Of a stretch of DNA of 64,000 nucleotides, positions 31,829-42,453 are shown piece after piece. The position numbers were made by a program, and so were the translations under genes. Each line of letters begins with the position of its first letter. Positions within the stretch are counted from its first letter, which is position 1. The notes under the pieces are model-generated. The model was not told where the DNA came from and did not search any database. It was given only the letters and a program-made list of their open reading frames with translations. The DNA is from Entonaema liquescens (taxonomy: Eukaryota > Ascomycota > Sordariomycetes > Xylariales > Xylariaceae). Where the stretch lies: positions 124,001 through 188,000 of the forward strand of contig CADCSX010000010.1 of NCBI GenBank assembly GCA_902805475.1. Reading direction: 5' to 3'.

Positions 31829-32785
31829 TTAACTCTCATCGTTTTTATCACCCCCATATGTCTCTTGACCGAATGACTCCTGCTCTCGAAATGGTGATTC
31901 AGCTGTAATCACATCCTTATCCTCGCCTTCAGATGAGGTCTTCTTAGTTTCCCTCTTATCAAACCGATGTAAGATCTTAGCATCTGGGCTTTTCGAATCT
32001 ACCAGCTTTTCCAGGTCCGATACCTGCGCGACCAAATCTGCACAAGCAATATTACTTAATATGGACTTCTCAGCTAACAATAAGACACGATCTCCAGCTA
32101 CCTGAACTTTCTCTATGGCGATATGTCGAGGGTCGTGATCAGCGGGGCTGTCGAGCGGGTGAGATTGGGCGTACACCTTTGCAGCGTCTCTGACATGATC
32201 CAAACACGTTTCCAGCTTCATCTTCTGAATTTTGAACTGTTCGTCGTCTTGGTTCTCGTTGCTCTTGTACTTGCTATTGTGCTCAATCTTTTTTTGCCAT
32301 ATTCGCTGGAGGACATCATCGTTGGCGTAGTACTTGACTGCGTTCACTTCCGCTTCGAACTCATCCTGGAACGCGACCCAAAACTTCTTGCTCTCGCTGA
32401 CTTGAATTGCCAACTGTCTGGCAGCGAGTGAGACTCTCAACTCTGCATTAACATTCGCGCTGCCCCCCATATTTATGGTAGTCGGAAGAGGAGTGACTGG
32501 ACGACTCCCTCTTGAGGATTTATCTCCCGACCTCGACAATGTCTTAAACCGCCTTATGGGTCGATCAATGTCGGATTTTCCGAGTTGATCATCTGTATCG
32601 TTGCTGCGACTGGCACATGGGTGCGGGTAATACGAGGTTCCGTCTGGGCTATACGTCTCCGATTTTGACGACTGTGAATAGGTAAATGGGAAAGGCGTAC
32701 TATCCATATGCACTCCTCCCCGCCGAGTACGAGAGGATCGTCGTGACTCTCCGTCGTCAATGTCACTTCTACTAGGTCTTCCCAT
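31829..32785 (-). CDS. Hypothetical protein with helical central region
   Basis: Single exon, 318 aa, with a real ATG at 32785. The first 100 residues are rich in Ser, Arg and Asp and probably disordered (RRSSRTRRGG, then DIDRPIRRFKTLSRSG). Residues about 110-270 are helical and charged, including ELRVSLAARQLAIQVSESKK, FWVAFQDEFEAEVNAVKYY and a C-terminal coiled-coil-like ADLVAQVSDLEKLVDSKS. The tail is acidic. No signal peptide or membrane segment is visible. I do not recognise the family. The uninterrupted 318-codon frame with typical fungal codon use supports a real gene. Confidence 0.7.
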   Translation of the reverse strand: MGRPSRSDIDDGESRRSSRTRRGGVHMDSTPFPFTYSQSSKSETYSPDGTSYYPHPCASRSNDTDDQLGKSDIDRPIRRFKTLSRSGDKSSRGSRPVTPLPTTINMGGSANVNAELRVSLAARQLAIQVSESKKFWVAFQDEFEAEVNAVKYYANDDVLQRIWQKKIEHNSKYKSNENQDDEQFKIQKMKLETCLDHVRDAAKVYAQSHPLDSPADHDPRHIAIEKVQVAGDRVLLLAEKSILSNIACADLVAQVSDLEKLVDSKSPDAKILHRFDKRETKKTSSEGEDKDVITAESPFREQESFGQETYGGDKNDES

Positions 32786-33900
32786 TATGTATCAAGAAGT
32801 AATACTATTCGCGTTGAGGAAAGTTATCGTATCCAATAGGCTTTCAAAGTGATACTGCGCCATTTTGTAGCTCAAAGGTTTGCTCAAAATTGCTGTCGCC
32901 AGGGTTACCGTACATGCGATGTATCTGATGCTTGCTTTGCGTTTATACTCCGCATTCATATTTCCAGCAAGCGATTTGGAACAATCTGTTGTTAGCTTTA
33001 CAATAACTACCAATTTTCTCCCACTTAGTTGATTGTTATTTGACAATTCGATGATAGATATTTACGTCACTGAGGGGAATTGGCCAATACGTGGTTTACA
33101 ATCCTGCCGGCCAGTGATAATCCTATTTCTTTATTACTTGCTATTGCTTGTTCCTTATCCGTGGGGGGAATCCAGGTACATCCCGCACTCCCGAATATCC
33201 ATAAGCTATAATGGCATAATTATTTCGTCCGTGTATTTACGAAATACTACTTCATAATATAGCTTTCAGCCTTCAGCCTTCAGCCTTTCATCCGATGTTA
33301 GTAGTAGAGTTGTTACTAAAGTTTCGAAAATAGCCCTGCCAAGCACGGGATACGAGACTACGGTTTGTACGACATGTCAAATGTGGATACGCGTTTGGGA
33401 GGGTCAGTCAATGTATCGATAAGTACCTGTGTAGATTTTATTCCCGCGCTCAGGTGGTCTAAGCGCCCGCGCGCTAGTTCAACCCGACAGACTGGCTCGA
33501 TAACCCCCATGACGCTATTACACCACTATACTAACTTTATTTGGAAACGGATTTCAGCATTTAGCGGTTGAGGCGCTGACAGGCGCACCTGAAACGAAAC
33601 GAGGCGCCGCAGGACAAGGGCCCGTAGATCCTGCTGCTTTGGGTCCTTGTCGCACTTGATAGGTCGGGGACCTGAGGCTGAGGCTATGCTGAGGCGTGAG
33701 GCACAGTCTGACTTTTTTTCGAAAGTAGACTTTGGTTTTCTTTTCTTTTTTCTTTTTTTTCCCTATTGGCTTGTGTATTTATTAGAAGGTTAGAGGCGTA
33801 GCATAATTACATGGTATTTTGAAGTTACCTCTTAATAATACATAATTTGTAACAGATTTCTATCGGAATATCGGCAACTGAGAATTAAAAAAGGGGTCTT

Positions 33901-33929
33901 GGTCTGGTCTGGTCTGGTCTGGTCTGGTC
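33901..33929. repeat. Pentanucleotide tandem repeat (GGTCT)n
   Basis: Nearly six copies of GGTCT in a row. Simple sequence repeat in intergenic DNA. Confidence 0.9.
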
Positions 33930-35033
33930 GCGTGCTCGATATTATAATTCGCATGCACCATCAGGAGGCGCCTTACCTCGCATTTGCGTGTTATAGATTT
34001 AAGGAGAACAAGTAGGTTAAGTACTTACCTAGTACTTACACGTTATAACACGCCCGCCAAGCCGACCTCCCATCTCACCGAAAAATGATTCATCCTACCG
34101 AGAGGACGCCTGACAATGCGTTGTTAGGACAAAGTGCGCGCGGATGAGGATGCGGATGCTACCCAACCGGTTCGTGACGGGCAAAATTTTAGTATCACAT
34201 CTACCATAGGTTGGCGACAGGAACCAAGACGTACCCGACCCAGGTGCTCGGGTTTATGGCTGCCGTCTGTTTGGTCGGGAACGGCGATGGAGGGGTAAGG
34301 GGGTTGGAGTATACAGAAAAGGGGTGATTATAGGAATATTTGCTTCAAGCTGGGAATTACCGGTCAGTCAAAAGTTGCTGGACAGAAACAGTTGCGTGCA
34401 TTTGGTTTTGTGTATGCAGCCGTATGAATTCTAGATGTTTGTAGAAACATACATGTCATGTCCTATTTCATATATCTGACATTATCGTGTTAGCATAGAT
34501 CTAGATACTTTTATGGGATATAGAATCTAAAATACCTACACATTGGTATACAAACACAGGCACAAGCACACGAAAACATGGTTTGATACAAACCCAACTC
34601 TCCGGATGGCCTCCGTTTATTTCCCCTATCGGTTTATTCTGCATATCTTGGTCTGCTGTCTTTCACGCCTAACTCAGGTGCCACGGGCTCATCATCCAAC
34701 TCAGCCAAGCCTGAAGTCGTCCGATGGCAGGTAAGTGAGTGGAAAGACACAACACCATATACCACGCGAAGCACACATCACTTAATGCCTCATCTTGAGT
34801 ACCTAAAGCTTTGTATCCGTAACGGTACATTCCTACGACACCGACACGCGAAATACCGACCAATACTTCCGCCCCCCTGAACAACTTTGTCCTACATACA
34901 CAATAGGGGGATTAGGTACCTACGATATACCACGTTCAACAGGAACACTCCTAAACTGAGCATCTATCTAATTATCTTATTCATACGTACAACAAACCGC
35001 GTCATCAGTGTAAACCTCATCTCCCATCTCCGT

Positions 35034-35061
35034 TTTCCATTTTCCATTTTCCATTTTCCAT
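35034..35061. repeat. Heptanucleotide tandem repeat (TTTCCAT)4
   Basis: Four perfect copies of TTTCCAT in intergenic DNA. Confidence 0.9.
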
Positions 35062-36037
35062 ACTCAAGAACTTTCATGCGGGTACATAAGTACCTACCTA
35101 TTCAGCTTGGGTATTCCTCAGGCCCGTGCCAATTATCGTAGCCGTCCTTCTCAACCGAGAAATTACGTAGACAAGTCGTCAGCGCCCAGATGCTACGCCG
35201 CATCTACCCTAACTCCCACATTACTCTATTCCATCCGCGCATATACACATACCTAAGGGTCTAAATGTTCTATTGCCTCATATATCTGGGCGTGTGTACT
35301 AGTTCGTGTGGTTATAGTCTTAGAAGTTGAAGTACCGAGAAATATACGTTTATAATCATATAGCACACGAGCGTATTATGTGAAATGGCTACTATGCCGC
35401 TTATTGTGACGGTATCTTTAAAAATTATGAAAACTCATTGCTATGTTTCTCATACTACATTACAGAGGCATCTCCGCCTGTCTGCTAGCCAGCCTATTCG
35501 CTGTAACTGCTTTCCCTTGCTTTCCTCTGTCTGTATGCGCTGTGTGGTATGTAGCTCTCGATGCATCAAACTACAAAATTTCCTATACTCACAAGAATCA
35601 TGTCGTTTCAACCAAGGGGCCAAGTGTCAAATATCCGCGCCGCTTTTGGGTTGTCCTATGCCCCATGTGCCAAATGCCAGTAACCAGTAAAATCCATATG
35701 CTGTCCCTGGGGCCAATAAATGCCAGAACCCGATATTAAGAGAGAAAAAGGAAAATCAAAACGTCATCCAGATGCAAGAGCCAAACTTCGCTGAAATGTG
35801 AATGTCCATCCTGGGTAATAGTAAGAAAAAAAAACATCAGAAAACCTCCACTTCTCCAAACGCTTGCATTCATCGTAGTTGATATAAGGCCGCCTCATTA
35901 GAAAATTCACTTTGCCACTTGGGCTTTCCTCTTGTTCCACGTCCAATAAGTCCTCGATTTGACTTTGCATAATCCCCCGGGTGGCTCACCCCATCCGATA
36001 GATATGCTCATGTTGAACAAAATTCATAAAGCGTTAT

Positions 36038-38362
36038 TTAATATGATGCCACCGCTTGCGAGATCTCGGTCTTCATTACAGAAAGTCGTTCTCGCATGTC
36101 TATCAGGTCGGCCAGCTTATCCTCCGGTGGCTCTTTTAGGGCCGCAATCTCGTAGTGCAACGCCTCGTACCGCTCGTAGAATCTCGTAAACTTCTTCGCC
36201 TTGATCAATACGTCAGGTGGCACGCGCGGCTTCTTGTTCGGTGCGGACTGCTGCGAGGAATACTGATCGGCCTCTCGTTCCTTGCGCTTCTTGGTCGGGT
36301 TCATGGCTGTCGAATGACCATTTACTGCTCCGTTAGTGGCACGCTCCCCGTTGCGGACCGGCGGCTTCAGCTGGCGTGGAGGCGGCTGATGATCCTCGAG
36401 ATCGGAGGCATTCGTTGGCGGCGAAGAAGCAAGTGGCGATGATTTGGTGGGTGACGTATTCTTACTCCTCATAGAGATATTAGAAGATGTCACTCCCGCC
36501 GGGGCATTTCTCGAGCTCTGACTCGCGTCTGACGGGCGATGCTTCAGGTTCGTGACGTTTGACAAGGGTTTGGGAGGCTCTTTCTGCTTGATTCGCTTGC
36601 TAAGCGGGGCCCCTGAGCTCGAGCTGCTATCATCGTCTTCACGGGCCCGTTTCTGCGAGCTCAAGCCGGTGGGTTTCACAGGAGCGCGGGGTGCTCGAAC
36701 CACAGGCTTCGCTTTCGGCGGGGCAGGCTTTTCCTTGGGCTTCTCGATCACTTTCTCCACTGGCTTCTCTACTGGCCTCTCGATTCGTTTCTCAACGGGC
36801 CTCTCAGCAGGCTTCTCGATAGGTTTCTCGGTAGATCTCTCCACTGGTTTCTCGGTAGGTTTTTTGATAGGCCTCTCCACAGGCTTTGGTGCTGATTGAT
36901 TGGAACTGGCTCTCGATAGTGGCCTCTCATCCCCGCTACTTTCAGAGTCGATCACTTTCTCATCAGAAAGGAATTTCCTGCCCTTTTCTTCGGCCGGCTT
37001 GGCCTTACTGACTGGCTTTTTCGGAGCAGGTTTCTTGGGGTTGCTTGAGAATAAGCGCTTCGTTTGCGCCTCGCGCTCGCTGACCTTCTTCGTCTTGCTT
37101 CCTAGCGGCTGCGAATTGGATCGAGCCATAGCCTCCCCCTTTGCCTTCATATCGGCATCGCTCTTGTTGCCATCCTCCGCTTTCTTCATGCCGACCCGAG
37201 GAGTCGGAGTTACATTCCCCTTTGCGAGAGTTGCCTGTAGCTTGCTCAAAACGATACCCTTGCCTCGCTCGGAAGGAGTAAGTAGTTTCTCCCACTCAAC
37301 CGCGGATGTCGGAATGCGTGACTTGTCGTATTGCCTAATGGCGTTGTCGATTGCCGCACGGCGTTCTTCCTCACTACGATAATCGTAGGTCCATACGTCC
37401 AGCTCCTTCCAGAACACCGGTCGCAGGTGGTACTTCTTTGTTGAGGAATCAAAATTGGCAATCTTCTCCAGGGTTCGCTTGAGGTCTGCTTCGGCGCCTT
37501 TCCAAATACCAGAAAGATATTCGTATGTCCGGTCTCTCGACGCCAGTTCGTGAACAAGGATACTCCTTTGGTTCTTGTTCTTCTCGAGTAGCTGTTGTGA
37601 GGCAGAAAAGGCTGGGTTCGGCGAAGACACCCCATTGAGCGCAGGGCTTGTCGGTAGCGATCTGGTAGAAGAACTTGACAATGCGCCGGCCATGGCGGTC
37701 CTTCCGGCAGGTAGAGGCTTGGGTTTGGTTACTCGTTTAGTCTCTTTGACTTTGTTATTGGCGGATCTGGCCGCCAGAATACTGGCCGGTGGCTTGCTGA
37801 GAATACACATGGTAGGATTTGGTAATCGTTGTGCTTTGCTTGCCGATTCTTCTGGTTTTGTGAGGTACAAGTCGTAGTCGTATGACTGGGGATTTGTTTT
37901 GACCTTTTGTTCTTCCGAACCAAAAATTAAGCTCTGCAAAAGGAGAGAATTATGTTAGTTGAATGGTTCAGAACTTCAATTGGAAAATTGGTTATGCTTG
38001 TGCAGGTACATGCGCAAGCTTTACTGCTAATTAGGGCTGATAAGATGTGGTAAGGTGCTGCAGTGCGCAGACTTGAGGCATCCAGGTAACTTGCCCTGAT
38101 GAACCTCAGGATCCTTCCTGCTTATCCAAAATAACAATGGCCTAAACTAAAGCATAACTAGGTAGGTACCTAACAAAAACAAACTTACAGGAGTGCTTCC
38201 TAAGGTCAATTCAATCTCTTGTCCACCCTGTACGCATTTTATCATGTCCTCAATCACGCTATCATTCAGCGTGATACCGAAGGCTTGCAACGGGAGGTAT
38301 TCGCTCGAGGTTGCCGAGCTCTCTAAGACGAGGCCAGCATCGGGAATCGTAAGGGCTGCCAT
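36038..38362 (-). CDS. RNA polymerase II elongation factor ELL homologue
   Basis: Two exons on the minus strand: 38189-38362 and 36038-37933, separated by a 255-base intron, encoding 689 aa. The junction reads ELTLGSTP then SLIFGSEEQK. ELL proteins associate with elongating RNA polymerase II and, in S. pombe (Ell1 with Eaf1), suppress pausing. The N-terminal half carries the ELL domain: YDYDLYLTKPEES, a helical RSILVHELASRDRTYEYLSG segment and a winged-helix-like YHLRPVFWKELDVWTYDYRS. The middle is disordered, with an unusual run of Pro-x-Glu-Lys/Arg tetrapeptides at about residues 345-405. The C-terminus, RFYERYEALHYEIAALKE, resembles the occludin/ELL domain. Upstream lies an exceptionally long pyrimidine-rich leader and then the gene-poor region. 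Confidence 0.82.
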
Positions 38363-41300
38363 GGCGAAGTAGTTCGGTATGGACCGAGGATGTGAGGAAG
38401 GAGTATGGTGTAAAGAATTGAAGATATCGGCAGGCCGATACTAAGAGGGATAAGTATTGACAATGATAATATATGAATAAGATAGTATGCCGTAATGGTT
38501 GTTGTCGAGGAGAGACACCTGCACAAGCTTACAAGCTCCGCACCTTGCTAGACTATAAGAGTCCAACTTGACAATGACCCGACTTCTTATGCAACTCTGT
38601 CACATGGCTCTAATAGCTAAGATTTGGAGGAAGGCTTCCGAGGATGCGAGGTCGAATATGTAGGCAGAGGAAGGAGACCAAGAAGACCAAGGAGACCAAG
38701 TTGTGAGGAATGACGACTGAGAACCAGTACGGATAGAGTAGAAGAATGGTAGTGTATGCGTTGTAAGTTGTAATATGAGTAGGAGAGGAGTATGGGAAGT
38801 ACGATGTTGTACGGAATAGTCTCGTCGAATCTTGGTCAAGAGGAGAAACAAGGGAAAATGAAGGCACAGATGGATGGATGGATGGGATGGGGTGGGATGG
38901 TACTAAAGGTACTAAAGGTACTAAAGATACATAGTAGTGGAGCATGACGGGGGTGGTCCCAGGAAGTATAGAGTAAGTACCGCGCTTGCTTAGTTCATCC
39001 CGTCCGCTCTAGCCTACATAGTACATACCTAGGTATATAGGTATATGTAATACTTTATGGGCAGTAACTATGGCTTTGTACTATGAACTGTATTGGTAGA
39101 TTGGTAGAAGCTAAATGAAAACTAAACCTTATTAGTAGAGTCACTTATTTCCACTCAAAGACTTAAAGGTACCAAACTTTGGCACTGTGAAAGAACCTGA
39201 ATCACAAACACGAAAGAGAAAAGGGTAACAATAGGGGGTTGATTGGAAGAAAGAAATGCCAATTTACTAGGAAATTCGTGACGCAGATTTTACTACTTGG
39301 AAATATGGTAATATGGGTAGTACGTTCTTTCAATGGCCTTCTCTCTGCCTTCTTTTCTGCCTTCTTCTGCCTCTCTCTTTTACCTACTATGTAAAAACGG
39401 TAGCTGGAAATAAAAACCGAACGCCGACACAGCCCGGATATTACCTAGGTACCTTGTGTAGGCAAGCTATTATTGGGTAAGAGCGCTGACGGGCACAGTA
39501 GGGCGAACGCTAGGTTACAGCAGCATAGCGAATTGATACATAGGTGAATTGTACCCCCAAACCCATGCCTCTTGCCTCATGCCCCATGTCCCATGCGCTG
39601 CCATACATAGAAGATAAATGTACTTTGAATGGTACTTCCAATGGGCTGTGTGAGACAGGGGTTATGGATTTGCGGATGGACAGTTGCATGCATTTTCCCT
39701 TGGGCGGAAACTCGAGTTAGTTACTTTTAGTACGTACATAATGCAATCCGCTATGTACCGGGCGTCTTTTAACACCAAACTTACTTCTCTCTCTTACTTA
39801 CTACTGTTTCTCTCTACAATGGGTTCAATGGTTTAGAAAATAAACCTAGGCGTGGTCTTGTGGTCTTATGGTCTTATGGTCTTATGGTCATGGTCATCGT
39901 TATGTCCTACTATACTGTGCTTCTATCGTACAACAGTACGATGAATGCATGTCGCAGAAGCGTAACTAATGTGTCTACTATGTAGGTACTATGGTATTTG
40001 CTGCGAGGGAGGATCTAACTAACAGCCGAACGAACTTGGGTACCTGTTGGGATACGATCTCTCACTCTCTCACTCTCTCACTCTCTGTCATCCATCCTCT
40101 CTTCTCTCCTAAATAAGTTGCCAAGCCTTCTACGACTTCACAATGCAAGAATAAACAAACACGATGAACAACTATTACATCTAACTATATCTATATGAAT
40201 CATTGGCTAGATTTACATATTGCTGGTGACGAGGGACACAGACATACGCAGACATACCAATCTATCTACATAACATCTAAGGCCAAAAATATAGTTCAGG
40301 CGGTACCTCTTTGGCTCTTTGGCTCTTTGGCTCTTTGGCTCTTTGGCCCTTTGGCCCAGGAGATCCGAGTTCCTTGTTAGCTTCCCGGGGCCTAAATTAC
40401 ATCATCCGGCTTGGGCTCTTACCCATACATTGTACTTTACCATACTTTACCATCCAGGTCTACCATAGTTCTACCATAGTTAGAGAATAGCATTGCACCG
40501 GACTGCGGCTCACAATCGTGCCACTGAATCATAAACACCATGATGTGGTAACAGACAAGCCAACTCATCATGAGTATCCATCCATCTCAGGTGATATATG
40601 ACAGTCTTGGAAGAAAGTTCGGTGAAAGTCCTCGTCAGGAGGGAGCTATGATTTGGGTTGATTCATACGTGCGTACGTACGTAGACAAGCCATTGCGAAT
40701 GATTGCGAATGAGTCGACGGGCAAAAGATAGAACTGTGCATCGTGCTTAGCTGTGCTTAGTTGTCAAAGCCCCAAGTTTCCAAATACGAGGCAAAATAGG
40801 ACGAAATAGAACATTCTATTTTGCTGTAACGCTGGTGTCCTTTCTTCGTTGGAAAATTCACCCTGCCCATATGCAATGCCTAGGGACGTTCCTGGTTTTG
40901 CTGGGTCCTGCTTGTTAGAGTGCTTCGTGTAGATTGCCGGACAGGTAACCAAACATATCTCGAGAATCCAAACCTAGAACAATTCATCACCAACGTGCTA
41001 TGAATCACCTACACAGGCATTGGTATGCGTTGGTCAGCAGATCGTAAAAAATTATCTATTCTCTACGTGCCTAACGGCATCTAGGCTGGGCTGACTACGA
41101 TCTAGGGCATCAAAAAATTAACCTAGAGAGAGAGGCCCTGAGAGAGGCCGTGTACGAATGAAAGTAGCAGATATAAGATTTTCCCTGGGAGATGGATCAA
41201 TGGACCCCAAAAAGGGTTCGCCGGCGTGCTGACATGCAGGTTTTCGAATCCCGATTGGGTATGATATGTCATATGAAATGATGTTAGAGCCAATGGAAAA

Positions 41301-41423
41301 CGAGGGTCCAACAGCTAAATAGATAAAATAAAAGGCAATGATAAAAATTTACTGTAGGTACATCTTTGCTAAGATGTATGGGTGATATGGATGTCCCAGA
41401 TCTGACTGAAACAGAATAGGAGC
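38363..41423. other. Gene-poor region, first part: ELL leader and microsatellites
   Basis: 3 kb with no recognised gene. The first 550 bases are pyrimidine-rich on the ELL strand and look like its 5' leader and promoter. Beyond that there are clustered short tandem repeats (TACTAAAGG at 38901-38928, TGGTCTTA-type at 39853-39890, TCTCTCAC-type at 40058-40090, GGCTCTTT at 40313-40357) and many TACCTAGGTA-like words. Confidence 0.55.
40313..40357. repeat. Octanucleotide tandem repeat (GGCTCTTT)4 plus variant copies
   Basis: Four perfect copies of GGCTCTTT followed by GGCCCTTT and GGCCC. Largest simple repeat of the gene-poor region. Confidence 0.9.
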
Positions 41424-41753
41424 TTATGCTCTGCAGCAACTCTTTTTCTGTTCGTCTCCGCGGTGGCGGCGACCGTGCGGGTATTGTCCAATCTCGACTG
41501 TACCCGTAGCTATCCTTAGACTGGAGCCGAATAGAACGGGCACGCCGTACGTCAAGATCGTCCCATCAACGGCACTCCACGCCTTGGGGGACCCTTTGAC
41601 AATATTTTTTCTCTGAAGAATTGCGAGACCGACAATAGCAAGACCGCTTAACTTTCTGAGGGGAATAATCTATATGGGTCATTCTACAAAGCCATACGAT
41701 TTTTGTCGTGCTCGCGAAGACGGTGAGAGAAGAACAGGCGGCGATGGAACCAT
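41424..41753 (-). CDS. Candidate small membrane-type protein, uncertain
   Basis: A possible two-exon gene on the minus strand: 41698-41753 and 41424-41655, with a 42-base intron, encoding 95 aa. An in-frame TAA directly precedes the ATG. The predicted protein has a Ser/Pro-rich start and a short hydrophobic stretch (LSGLAIVGLAIL). A segment AWSAVDGTILTYGVPVLFGS follows, then a charged tail ending KKSCCRA. Splice sites are GT...AG, but the intron is at the lower size limit and other frames in this GC-richer patch are also open. No family is recognised. It could be a small gene, part of a larger one, or a decayed gene. Confidence 0.28.
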
Positions 41754-42413
41754 TTACAGAAGGTTCAAGGAAACTTTCAGGTACGACGGGGGACAGCCCG
41801 TAAGAGGTAGCTGGATATGTACCGTCTATGTACAAAGCTGGATAGCTCTCCACAGTAGTCCACCAATGGAATTCGCTCCGGTGAAGTCAGTGGGACTTGG
41901 ATGGCACATACACATACATTAGGTATGTAGTAGCCTACCGAATCTTCAGGTCCATTACGCGCGATGGATTACGGCGTCCCTGACAATCTCCTCTGGCTTA
42001 GGACTGGCCTATTTAAACCAATGCCATTCCCAACGTGCAAAGACCAAAATATTTATTAGGGATGGATATGATAGGAGAAGGACGTTCACCAAATACACGA
42101 AATACACCAATACGCTAATACGACTATTACAACTATTACAACTAAATTACTCCAATATACGCGAAATCCCCAAGCTTACCTAGATCTAAGACGCAAGCGA
42201 GTTACCTATATACATTACATATGGTCGGTACCAATACTATGTATGGTCTTGGCTAGCCAGTACCTTTTTAATGGTCCCCGTTTTATCAATCTGGTAATGG
42301 TACATTGTCGGCCAGACCAAAAAGGGATGGTTCAAGCGAAGAACATCTGCGGTAGTACACTGCATATACCATACTATGGTATGACTTGACTTGACACCTA
42401 GGAAGGTCAGTTA

Positions 42414-42453
42414 GGTCAGTCATGGTCAGTCATGGTCAGTCATGGTCAGCCAT
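42414..42453. repeat. Decanucleotide tandem repeat (GGTCAGTCAT)3 plus one variant
   Basis: Three perfect copies of GGTCAGTCAT and a fourth with a single change. Simple repeat in the gene-poor region. Confidence 0.9.

Larger units (their letters stand above)
32786..36037. other. Intergenic region with short tandem repeats
   Basis: 3.2 kb without a convincing gene. Repeats: TTCAGCC x3 (33265-33285), GGTCT x about 6 (33901-33929) and TTTCCAT x4 (35034-35061). A plus-strand ATG frame at 35443-35739 (98 codons) starts with a hydrophobic stretch but overlaps a similar-sized frame and is not called. Confidence 0.5.

Noticed and set aside
35443..35739. 98-codon plus-strand ATG frame with a hydrophobic, Cys-containing start, like a small secreted protein
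   Set aside because: A 101-codon frame overlaps it, there is no family match, and composition equals the intergenic background.
41225..41260. TTCGAATCC word resembling a tRNA B box
   Set aside because: No matching T-stem, acceptor stem or A box at the right distance.
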